NCBI RefSeq assembly: GCF_032854445.1
Contig: NC_088305.1
Coordinates: 24,463,400 to 24,523,399 of the forward strand
Direction of reading: 5' to 3'
DNA: 60,000 nucleotides
From: Liolophura sinensis
Lineage: Eukaryota; Mollusca; Polyplacophora; Chitonida; Chitonidae
Part shown: piece after piece, positions 13,701 to 25,700 of the stretch
How the letters are laid out: the number at the start of each line of letters is the position of its first letter
Position numbering within the stretch: the stretch's first letter is position 1
The notes under the pieces: generated by a model
Databases searched by the model: none
Told to the model about the DNA's origin: nothing
Seen by the model: only the letters and a program-made list of their open reading frames with translations
Position numbers and translations under genes: made by a program

Positions 13701-16700
13701 TTATAGCTGTAGGCGCTGTTGTTGAGTAAGGTGTTGTACTGAAAGGTGTAGTCCCAGTTGGTGGTGGTGGTGTTGTCTGAGGCGTGGTGCTGATATGCGT
13801 GGTTATAGCTGTAGGCATTGTTGTAGAGTAAGGTGTTGTAGGTTTAGGTGTCGTTCCAGCTGGTGGTGCTGTTGTAGTCTGAGGCGTTGTACTGATAGGC
13901 GTTGTTATAGCTGTAGGCGCTTTAGTAGAGTAAGGTGTTGTACTGATAGGCGTAGTCCCAGCTGGCGGCGGTGTTATCGTCCAAAGTGTGGTACTTATAG
14001 GTGTGGATATAGCTCTAGACGCCGTTGTAAGATAAGGTGTTGTACTGATAGGTGAAGTCCCAATTGATGGTGGTGTTGTAGAGTAAAGAGTTGTTCTGAT
14101 AGGTGTGGTTATAGCTGATGGCGTTGTTGCTGAGTAAGGTGTTTTAGGTTTAAGTTTCGTTCCAGTTGGTAGTGGTGTTGTGGTCTGAGGCGTGCTACTG
14201 ATAGGCGTTGTTATAGCTGTAGGCGCTTTTGTTGAGTACTGTATTGTACTAATAGGTGTAGTCCCAGTTGGTGGTGGTGTTGCAGTCTGAGGTGTGGTAC
14301 TAATAGGTGTGGTTATAGCTGTAGACGTCGTTGTAAGATAAGGTGTTGTACTGATAGGTGTAGTCCAGTTTAGTGGTGGAGTTTTAGTTTGAGTTGTGGT
14401 AATGATAAGTGTGGTTATAGCTGTAGGCGCTGTTGCAGAAAAAGGTATTGTACTGATCGGTGTAGTCCCAGTTGGTGGTGTTGTAGTCTGAGGCATTGTA
14501 CTAATAGGCGTTGTTATAACTGTAGGTCCTGTTGTAGAGAAAGGTGTTCCCCTGATAGGTGTAGTCTTAGTTGTTCGTGGTGGTGTAGTTTGAGGCGTAG
14601 TGCTGATATGCGTGGTTATAGCTGTAGGTGCCGTTGTAGAGTAAGGTGTTGTAGTCTTAGGTGTCGTTCCGGTTTGTAGTGGTGTTGTAGTCTGAGGCGT
14701 TGTACTGATAGGCGTTGTTATAGCTGTAGGAGCTTTTGTGGAGTAAGGTATTGTACCAATACGTGTAGTCCCAGTTGGTGTTGGTGTTGTAGTCTGAGGT
14801 GTGTTACTAATAGGTGTGGTTATAGCTGAAGGCGTTGTTGTAGAGAAAAGTGTTGTACTGATAGGTGTAGTCCCAGTTTTTGGTGTTGTAGTCTGAGGAG
14901 TTGTACTGATAGGTGTGAATACAGCTGAAGGCGCGGTGAGAGAGTAAGGTGTTGTAGTAATTGGTGTAGTCCCAGTTGTTGGTTGTGGCATAGTCTTGGG
15001 CGTGGTAGTGATATGCGTGGTTATAGCTGTAGGCGCTGTTGTAGAGTAAGGTGTTGTAGTTTTAGGTGTCGTTTCAGTTGGTAGTGGTGGTGTAGTCTGA
15101 GGCCTTATACTGATAGGCGTTGTTATAACAGTAGGCGTTTGTGTAGAGTACGGTGTTGTACTGATAGATGTAGTCCCAGTTGGTGGTGGTGGCGTAGTCT
15201 TAGACGTGGCACTGATATGCGTGGTTATAGCTGTAGGAGCTTTTGTAGAGTAAGGTATTGTAGTTTTCGGTGTAGTTCCAGTTTCCGGTGGTGTTGTAGT
15301 CTGAGGTGTGGCACTCGTAGGTGTGGTCATAGCTGCAGGCGCTGTTACAGAGTATGGTGTTGTACTAATAGGTGTAGTCCCAGATGGTAGTGGTGGCTTA
15401 GTCTTAGGCATGGTAGTGATATGCGTGGTTGTAGTTGTAGGTCCTTTTGTAGAGTAAGGTGTTGTAGTTTTAAATGTAGTTCCAGTTGGCGCTGGTGGTG
15501 TAGTCTGAGGCGTTGTACTGATAGGCGTTGTTATAGCTGTAGGCACTTTTGTAGAGTAAGGTCTTGTAGTTTTAGGTGTAGTTCCAGTTGGCGATGGTGG
15601 TGTAGTCTGAGGCCTTGTGCTGATAGGCGTTGTTATAGCTGTAGGTGCTCTTGTAGAGTACGGTGTTGTACTAAAAGGTGTAGTCACAGTTTGTGGTGGT
15701 GTTGTAGTCTGAGGCGATGTACTGATGGACGTAGTTATAACTGTCGTTGCTGTTGTAGAGTATGGTTTTGTACTGATAGGTGTAGTCCCAGTTGTTGGTG
15801 GTGGTGTAGTCTGACGGGTGGTGCTGATATGCGTTGTTATAGCTGTAGGCCCTGTTGTAGAGTACGGTGTTGTACGGAAAGCCGTAGTCCCAGTTGGTGG
15901 TGTTGTAGTCTGAGGTGTTGTACTAATACGTGTAGTCCCAGGTGATGGTGGTGGCGAAGTCTTAGGCATGGCACTGATATGCGTTGTTATAGCTGTAGGA
16001 GCTTTTGTATAGTAAGGTATTGTGGCTTTCGGTGTAGTTCCAGTTTTCGGTGGTGGTGTAGTCTGAGGCGTTGTACTGACAGGCGTTGTTATAGCTGTAG
16101 GCACTTTTGTAGAGTACGGTGTTGTACTGATAGGTGTAGTCGCAGTTGGTGGTCCGGTAGCCTGAGGTGTTGTACTGATATACGTGGTTATAACTGTAGG
16201 CCCTTTTGTAGAGTAAGGTCTTGTAGTTTTAGGTGTAGTTCCAGTTGGCGATGGTGGTGTAGTCTGAGGCCTTATGCTGATAGGCGTTGTTATAGCTGTA
16301 GGCGCTTTTGTAGAGTACGGTGTTGTACTAAAAGATGTAGTCGCAGTTTGTGGTGGTGTTGTAGTCTGAGGCGATGTACTGATGGGCACAGTGATAGCTG
16401 TCGGTGATATTGTAGAGTATGGTTTTGTACTGACAGGTGTAGTCCCAGTTGTTGGTGGTGGTGTAGTCTGACGGGTGGTGCTGATATGCGTTGTTATAGC
16501 TGTAGGCCCTGTTGTAGAGTACGGTGTTGTACGGAAAGCTGTAGTCCCAGTTGGTGGTGGCAGCGTAGTCTTAGGCGTGGCAGGCGTAGTCATAGCTGCA
16601 GGCACTGTTACAGAGTAAGGTGTTGTACTAATAGGTGTAGTCCCAGATGGTGGTGGCAGCGTAGTCTTAGGCGTGGCACTGATATGCGTGGTTATAGCTG

Positions 16701-19700
16701 TAGGAGCTTTTGTAGAGTAAGGTATAGTAGTTTTCGGTGTAGTTCCAGTTTCCGGTGGTGGTGTAGTCTGAGGCGTTGTACTGACAGGCGTTGTTATAGC
16801 TTCAAGCGCTTTTGTAGAGTAAGGTGTTGTACTGATAGGTGTAGTCCCAGTTGATGGTGGTGTTGTAGAGTAAGGTGTTGTACTGATAGGTGTGGTTATA
16901 GCTGAAGGCGCTGTTGTAAAGTAAGGTGTTGTACTGATAGGTGTAGTCCCAATTTTTGGTGTAGTAGTCTGAGGTGTTGTAATGATAGGTGTGGATATAC
17001 CTGAAGGCGTTGTGACAGAGTAAGGTGTTGTACTAATATGTGGAGTTGGAGTTATTGATGGTGGCTTAGTTTTAGGCGTGGTACTGATATGCGTGGTTAG
17101 AGTTGTAGGTGCTTTTGTAGAGTAAGGTGTTGTAGTTTTAAATGTAGTTCCAGATGGCGCTGGTGGTGCAGTCTGAGGCGTTGTACTGATAGACGTTGTT
17201 ATAGCTGTAGGCACTTTTGTAGAGTAAGGTGTTGTAGTTTTAGGTGTAGTTCCAGTTGGCGATGGTGGTGTAGTCTGAGGCCTTGTGCTGATAGGCGTTG
17301 TTATAGCTGTAGGTGCTCTTGTAGAGTACGGTGTTGTACTAAAAGGTGTAGTCACAGTTTGTGGTGGTGTTGTAGTCTGAGGCGATGTACTGATGGGCGC
17401 AGTGATAGCTGTCGGTGATATTGTAGAGTATGGTTTTGTACTGATAGGTGTAGTCCCAGTTGTTGGTGGTGGTGTAGTCTGACGGGTGGTGCTGATATGC
17501 GTTGTTATAGCTGTAGGCCCTGTTGTAGAGTACGGTGTTGTACGGAAAGCTGTAGTCCCAGTTGGTGGTGTTGTAGTCTGAGGTGTTGTATTAATAGGTG
17601 TAGTCCCAGGTGGTGGTGGTGGCGAAGTCTTAGGCATGGCACTGATATGCGTGGTTATAGCTGTAGGAGCTTTTGTAGAGTAAGGTATTGTAGTTTTCGG
17701 TGTAGTTCCAGTTTCCGGTGGTGGTGTAGTCTGAGGCGTTGTACTGACAGGCGTTGCTATAGCTGTAGGCACTTTTGTAGAGTACGGTGTTGTACTGATA
17801 GGTGTAGTCGCAGTTGGTGGTCCGGTAGCCTGACTGATATGCGTGGTTATAGCTGTAGGCCCTTTTGTAGAGTAAGGTCTTGTAGTTTTAGGTGTAGTTC
17901 CAGTTGGCGATGGTGGTGTAGTCTGAGGCCTTGTGCTGATAGGCGTTGTTATAGCTGTAGGCGCTTTTGTAGAGTATGGTGTTGTACTAAAAGATGTAGT
18001 CGCAGTTTGTGGTGGTGTTGTAGTCTGAGGCGATGTACTGATGGGCGCAGTGATAGCTGTCGGTGATATTGTAGAGTATGGTTTTGTACTGATAGGTGTA
18101 GTCCCAGTTGTTGGTGGTGGTGTAGTCTGACGGGTGGTGCTGATATGCGTTGTTATAGCTGTAGGCCCTGTTGTAGAGTACGGTGTTGTACGGAAAGCTG
18201 TAGTCCCAGTTGGTGGTGGCAGCGTAGTCTTGGGCGTGGCAGGCGTAGTCATAGCTGCAGGCACTGTTACAGAGTAAGGTGTTGTACTAATAGGTGTAGT
18301 CCCAGATGGTGGTGGCAGCGTAGTCTTAGGCGTGGCACTGATATGCGTGGTTATAGCTGTAGGAGCTTTTGTAGAGTAAGGTATAGTAGTTTTCGGTGTA
18401 GTTCCAGTTTCCGGTGGTGGTGTAGTCTGAGGCGTTGTACTGACAGGCGTTGTTATAGCTTCAAGCGCTTTTGTAGAGTAAGGTGTTGTACTGATAGGTG
18501 TGGTCCCAGTTGATGGCGGTGTTGTAGTCTGAGGTGTGGTACTGATAGGTGTGGAAATAGCTGTAGGCGCTGTCGTAGAGTAAGGTATTGTACTGAAAGC
18601 TGTAGTCCCAGTTGGTGGTGTTGTAGTCTGAGGTGTAGTAGTAGTAGGTGTAGGTTTAGCTGAAGGCATTGTTGTAGAGTAAGGTGTTGTACTGACAGGT
18701 GTGGTAACAGATAGTGGCGTTATTGAAGTAAAAGGTGTAATTGTAGACGGGGTTACAGTTGTCGTCGTTGTCGGCGCTGGCTTTGTTGCAGTGTAACTTT
18801 TACTAACGGGGATATATGTTGTTGGAGGTGTAGTTGATGGAAACAATTTTGTGGTAGTAGTTTCGGTTGTAGTTTTAGATGGCGCTGTCGTCATACCTGA
18901 AAGAGATAGTGAAGATAGTAAAAAATAATACACCTAGCTGTTAGTTGCGGGCTGTGTGCATATATGCTGTGAGATATACCAGCATGTTGCGTGGGTATAG
19001 ACCTACAGCCTAATGTTTCGTCGAGTTGATCAGTATTTTCAGGAGTCCGAAGGGCGAGTGGAAATATTGATTTTAAAGACGAAGTATCAGACCGTACACC
19101 CACACAACATGCTGGTATAACGAAGTTATCACAATGAAGAGCATTTTTTGGTCTAAAATATCACCAGCTCTTCAGCCTGCGCACACTGTGTTTTCACGGG
19201 CTCTTTTCGGCTGTGGGACCGTCAGCATGCCGAATTCACGGGACATACGATGAGAAGAACATAAGGCCTGACTGGGAACCTTGGCTGAGCTGAGAGAGAA
19301 ATACTTGCTTTAGGTGAACTACTAGTTATTACTAGTTATCTACTGAATTTGCAAGGACGTGTTACGAGTTTGTCTATGTGTTGTTGTTAATTGTTTTGAA
19401 TCATTAAAACTCTTTTCAAAATGAAAGAAAGAAAAGTTGTTGACTCGTACACTGTCACGTGCGGCACTGACTCAGTAGGCATACAGCGGATCGTTGCCTT
19501 TGGCTGGCACGTGCTTTCCTGACTCCACAGGTATACAGAAAAAGAAATATCCTCGCCTGTTCGGCGAATACGGTAGCTTATCCAAAGCGGGTTGCTAATT
19601 CACCCAGAAAAATGGGTCAAATGAGAAGATCAACTGAGTCATGAAACTCATCATGAAATCATGCCAAGTCCTGGAACCCGGTTATATTGTTGACTCACAT

Positions 19701-22700
19701 GGTTAGCTCATCTGGTCATATGACTCAGTTTTATGAGTTGAATTAGCTCAATAGTATAACTCAGATTTCTGAGTCGGTTGGTCCAAATTTTCTCTCAGTG
19801 TAGCATGATAAGTTTCTTTTAGAAATAACGACAAAAGAGACACGTATAGATTAACGACATGAAGTGAAAACGTGGCATGTAATCAAACGCGCTTACAGTG
19901 TAACGAAATTGATTTATTGAGATCTTACCAACAAAACAGGCCCAGATCTCAAGTTGGAACTCCATGTCCGAACCCGGATTGTCGTTAGTCACTTGAACCA
20001 TCAAGGAATGGGCAAAAACACCAACGGGGAAAATCAGCTGAGGGTTATCTGCCGGATACATATTCTAAAAAAAACAAGAACAACTCATATTATCCTAAAA
20101 AGAAATGAAATATAATTTACTGATTTATTATATTGTCACAAAACCTCATACTTAACAAGGTTTTACTTATATAGGATGGTAGCCAATTTCATAGGTAGAG
20201 AAAACCAGAGTGTCAGGGGAAAATTTTACGTGGTACTCAAGATTGTTTCACTTATATGACTTCGACCAGCATTATGGTGGAAGGAAACTGGGCATAGCCT
20301 GGGGGAAGCAAATGCCATGATTCGCAGGCTACTGACAGGCCTTCCCACGTACGACTGGAGACGATGCGATCATGAGCTGGGGGCTGGGGCTCTCTCAAAG
20401 GGGTCGCAATGTTACGCCGGCCTACTCACCATAACGTCGCATACCGACGGCTTACACAGGCTTGGCGTTTGTGACCGGCGTAACATTGTGACCCCTTTGA
20501 GAAACACCCCCCAGTGGACGAACTCACAGCAACAACATTGGTGAGACACATCTTTCGCTGGCAAAAAGGGATAGACAGCGTTCCCATACAAACGCCATGA
20601 TGCTCTTTCACGAAATATGCTGGAGATCACTTAAGAAGAATGGATAACAAAAGGCTGTCGACATATGACTTAAAAAATTGTTAAGTACGACGTTAAACCC
20701 CAAGCACTCACTCACTCACTCTCACAGGGGCCAAAAAGTTCCTATGGTAAGCCGTAGAGATGTGTTTACTTGGAACTCTATGTGCTTTAACAATGGCAAT
20801 GTTGGTACTTAAGTGACAATGATCTCAGCATAGGTATTATAGGAGTCAGCTCATTGTTTCTGTCTGGACATACTCCTTACATCATATGTGCCACTCTCTA
20901 GGTTCGCTTTACATCACTGCCATCAATGGCTTTACATCACTGATGATCCCAGCGACCTCGGCATTGCCGTGATTCCTGTACAAATGTCACTGGGATCACC
21001 AGAGCAAGAAAAGATATCAAAAACCGCTAAAAACAATCTTTACTTCTAAGCATACTTTATACATATGTATTCTCTTTAAAGTATGCAGAACATAATTCTA
21101 ACGAACCTTTCATTTTTTATGAATGCTGATGAAATTAAATAGTTCAGGGCAAGGCCACCAGTGCTGAGGCTATGCCTAAAGAAGACAACTTAGGTCAGAA
21201 AGGTTTCAAAGGTCAAGCTTGTCTAGTGATGGAAGTAATGTAAAGTGATAATAGACAGCAGCACACGCGCTGTAAGGAGTATACTGTCTGGAGTGTCGTG
21301 TCTGGTGTCTTTGGTATGGCGTTCAGTGAGGCAGCACTGTGAATGTGTCAGCAGTGTGTATGATCTGTTACAGGAATATTCCGTCATAAAATGGCTGAAA
21401 TATTGTTAAATAACAGTAAACCCAAGTCGAAAGAGCAAACAAAATCGACAAAAAAATACATGTGAAAAGATGGCTGCAGATGTTACCTCATACAATATAA
21501 AGTCTTCCTCCATGATTGTTTTGATAAACAAACTGCTAACACCAACTTCGACTGGGTCCAAAAAAACAACCTTGTACAACTCCACGTCTTTGAATGGGTC
21601 AAGTACGACTGTTATTTCGATGACAGGGTGTTCCAATGTGAACGGAGACGCACTGCCGGGCCTTAAGTTTGACAAAACAGCGGATGCGTCTAAGGCACTA
21701 AGGGCAGAGTCCGGGATAAGAGACGGATCCGACATACCTTCCTGTGCCTCACAGCGGGCTGTAAAGAAAATTGATGAATCGATTTTAGTTCACTAACACT
21801 GAATGGAATTTTCTATTCTAATTGTTGCGGGGCCTTGTTATTTCTTAACCCCTAAAGAAAAATTATGAATTTTACGGACATGGGATATGCACCATTGAGC
21901 CTGGCACGGCACATTACTTTTCCAATCGTCTTCTGTTTGTGAGTTTCATTGCATATTCCAGTCTCCAACAAAATCCAATCAAATTATTGCCATATTTAGA
22001 TTGAACTCAATATTTTACATCTATGATAAAGTTCCAATAAAATGGAACAAAATAAAATATAGGCCACGTGTGGTATTACACACGACTACAAAGGACTAAT
22101 TTATGTCAGAGTTAAAATAAAATAAACATATCAAGTTCTAGAGAGGGTCTTGGCAAATATTTCCGTGTAAGTATGAAGTCTGAAGAGCTTGCCGTTTTGG
22201 AGACGTTTTCCGATGAAATTGCCAGCTACCCACTATGGGCGCCATATCACGTGGCCTACATGCATGACAAACTTTATGGTGGATCAATTTCAGTTGTGTA
22301 CTACAAGATGTCAATGTTTCAAAGACATGCATGAATATTATAGCTATTGCTAGGACACGAGTATAAAATTTAAAAAAAAATAAAAACAACGGAGTTTCAA
22401 ACCAAAAGGCTTTGAGCCCTATCAAACCCGCAAGCGTGAAAAACTAGGCTACCAGCGTTAAGCATAAAATCTAAATAAGAACAAGGTTCCTTTCGCTTAA
22501 AAGCATAAAAATCAGAACATGTCATCTCCCAATTTCAAAGTCTAAACAGTGTCTTACAGAAGTTAATTCACACACTGAAAAATGTAGGAGTGGTTGCAGT
22601 TGGCGGCAAAGTTAAAATTGTCGCCGTTTCAATCATAGGAGAGGTTGCAGTTGTTAGCAAACGTTGCAGGCGTGATACCTTTGGACGTGGTTTCTGTAGG

Positions 22701-25700
22701 TGCTGTTGTACTATAAGGTGCTGTACTGATAGAGGTGGATGCAGTTGTAGGCATTCTTGCAGTCGAAGACTTGGTGGCCATGGGAGTGGTGCGAACTGTA
22801 GGTGCAGTTCTACTATAAGGTGCAGTGCTAATAGGGATGGATGCAGTTGTAGGCATTGTTGCAATCGAAGACTTGGTGGCCATAGGAGTGGTGGCAGCTG
22901 TAGGTGCAGTTGTACTATAAGGTGTAATACTGATAGGGGTGGATGCAGTTGTAGGCATTGTTGCAGTCGAAGACTTGGTGGCCAAAGGAGTAGTGACAGC
23001 AGTAGGTGCAGTTGTACTATAAGGTGCAGTACTAATAGGCATGGATGCAGTTGTAGGCATTGTTGTAGTCGAAGACTTGGTGGCCATGGGAGTTGTGACA
23101 GCTGTAAGCGTTGTTGTACTATAAGATGCAGTACTGATAGGGGTGGATGCAGTTGTAGGCATTGTTGCAGTCGAAGATTTGGTGGCCATAGGAGTGGTGA
23201 CAGCTGTTGGTGCAGTTGTACTATAAGGTGCTGTACTGCTAGGCATGGATGCAGTTGTAGGCATTGTTGCAGTCGAAGACTTGGTGGCCATGGGAGTGGT
23301 GACAGCTGTCGGTGCAGTTCTATTATAAGGTGGAGTGCTGATAGGGATGGATGCAGTTGTAGGCACTGTTGCAGTCGAAGACCTTGTGGCCATGCGAGTG
23401 GTGGCAGCTGTAAGCGTTGTTGTACTATAAGGTGCTGTACTGATAGGGGTGGATGCAGTTGTAGGCATTGTTGCAGTCGAAGACTTGGTGGCCATGGGAG
23501 TGGTGACAGCTGTTGGTGCAGTTGTACTATAAGGTGCTGTACTGCTAGGCATGGATGCAGTTGTAGGCATTGTTGCAGTCGAAGACTTGGTGGCCATGGG
23601 AGTGGTGACAGCTGTCGGTGCAGTTCTATTATAAGGTGGAGTGCTGATAGGGATGGATGCAGTTGTAGGCACTGTTGCAGTCGAAGACCTTGTGGCCATG
23701 CGAGTGGTGGCAGCTGTAAGCGTTGTTGTACTATAAGGTGCTGTACTGATAGGGGTGGATGCAGTTGTAGGCATTGTTGCAGTCGAAGACTTGGTGGCCA
23801 TGGGAGTGGTGAGAGCTGTAGGTGCTGTTGTACTATAAGGTGTAGTACTAATAAGGGTGGATGCACTTGTAGGCATTGTTGCACTCGAAGACTTGGTGGC
23901 CAAGAGAGTAGTGACAGCAGTAGGTGCAGTTGTACTATAAGGTGCTGTTCTGATAGGGGTGGATGCAGTTGTAGGCATTGTTGCAGTCGAAGACCTTGTG
24001 GCCATGGGAGTGGTGACAGCAGCAGGTGCAGTTGTACTATAAGGTGCTGTACTGATAGTGGTGGATGCAGTTGTAGGCATTGTTGCAGTCGAAGACCTGG
24101 TGGCCAAGGGAGTGGTGGCAGCTGAAGGTGCAGTTCTATTATAAGGTGGAGTGCTGATACGGATGGATGCAGTTGTAGGCACTGTTGCAGTCGAAGGCTT
24201 GGTGGCCATGGGAGTGGTGACAGAAGTAGGTGCAGTTGTACTATAAGGTGCTGTTCTGATAGAGGTGGATGCAGTTGTAGGCATTGTTGCAGCCGAAGAT
24301 TTGGTGGCCTTGGGAGTGGTGACAGCTGTAGGTGCTGTTGTACTATAAGGTGTAGTACTAATAGGGGTGGATGCACTTGTAGGCATTGTTGCAGTCGAAG
24401 ACTTTGTGGCCAAGAGAGTAGTGACAGCAGTAGGTGCAGTTGTACTATAAGGTGGAGTGCTAATAGGGATGGATGCAGTTGTAGGCACTGTTGCAGTCGA
24501 AGGCTTGGTGGCCATGGGAGTGGTGACAGAAGTATGTGCAGTTCTACTATAAGGTGCTGTTCTGATAGAGGTGGATGCAGTTGTGGGCATTGTTGCAGCC
24601 GAAGATTTGGTGGCCATGGGAGTGGTGACAGCTGTAGGTGCTGTTGTACTATAAGGTGTAGTACTAATAGGGGTGGATGCACTTGTAGGCATTGTTGCAG
24701 TCGAAGACTTGGTGGCCAAGAGAGTAGTGACAGCAGTAGGTGCAGTTGTACTATAAGGTGCTGTTCTGATAGGGGTGGATGCAGTTGTAGGCATTGTTGC
24801 AGTCGAAGACCTTGTGGCCATGGGAGTGGTGACAGCAGCAGGTGCAGTTGTACTATAAGATGCTGTACTGATAGGGGTGGATGCAGTTGTAGGCATTGTT
24901 GCAGTCGAAGAGCTGGTGGCCAAGGGAGTGGTGGCAGCTGTAGGTGCTGTTGTACTATAAGGTGTAGTACTGATAGGGATGGATGCACTTGTAGGCATTG
25001 TTGCAGTCGAAGACTTGGTGGCCAAGAGAGTAGTGACAGCAGTAGGTGCAGTTGTACTATAACGTGCTGTTCTGATAGGGGTGGATGCAGTTGTAGGCAT
25101 TGTTGCAGTCGAAGACCTTGTGGCCATGGGAGTGGTGACAGCAGCAGGTGCAGTTGTACTATAAGATGCTGTACTGATAGTGGTGGATGCAGTTGTAGGC
25201 ATTGTTGCAGTCGAAGAGCTGGTGGCCAAGGGAGTGGTGGAAGCTAAAGGTGCAGTTCTATTATAAGGTGGAGTGCTGATAGTGATGGATGCAGTTGTAG
25301 GCATTGTTGCAGTCGAAGGCTTGGTGGCCATGGGAGTGGTGACAGAAGTAGGTGCAGTTCTACTATGAGGCGCTGTTGTGATAGAGGTGGATGCAGTTGT
25401 AGGCATTGTTGCAGTCGAAGACTTGGTGGCCATGGGAGTGGTGACAGTTGTCGGTGCAGTTCTACTATAAGGTGCAGTACTGATAGGGATAGATGCAGTT
25501 GTAGGCATTGTTGCAGCCGAAGATTTGGTGGTCATGGGAGTGGTGACAGAAGTAGGTACTGTTGTACTATAAGGTGTAGAACTGATAGGGGTGGTTGCAG
25601 TTGTAGGCATTGTTGCAGTCGAAGATTTGGTGGCCATGGGAGTGGTGACAGCTGTAGGTGCAGTTGTACTATAAAGTGGAGTGCTGATAGGGGTGGAAGC

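Noticed and set aside
22590-24125. Plus-strand Cys/Arg/Ser-rich open frame of about 511 codons (and similar ones at 25365-27287, 28527-30842 and several in 8.7-18.5 kb)
   Set aside because: Exact antisense of the mucin array; openness follows from a 102-bp repeat. No splice context or domain supports it.
22568-24988. Minus-strand Leu/Gln/His/Pro-rich open frame of about 800 codons
   Set aside because: A second frame of the same array. The Thr/Ser frame is the one that joins both neighbouring exons in phase and has mucin composition.
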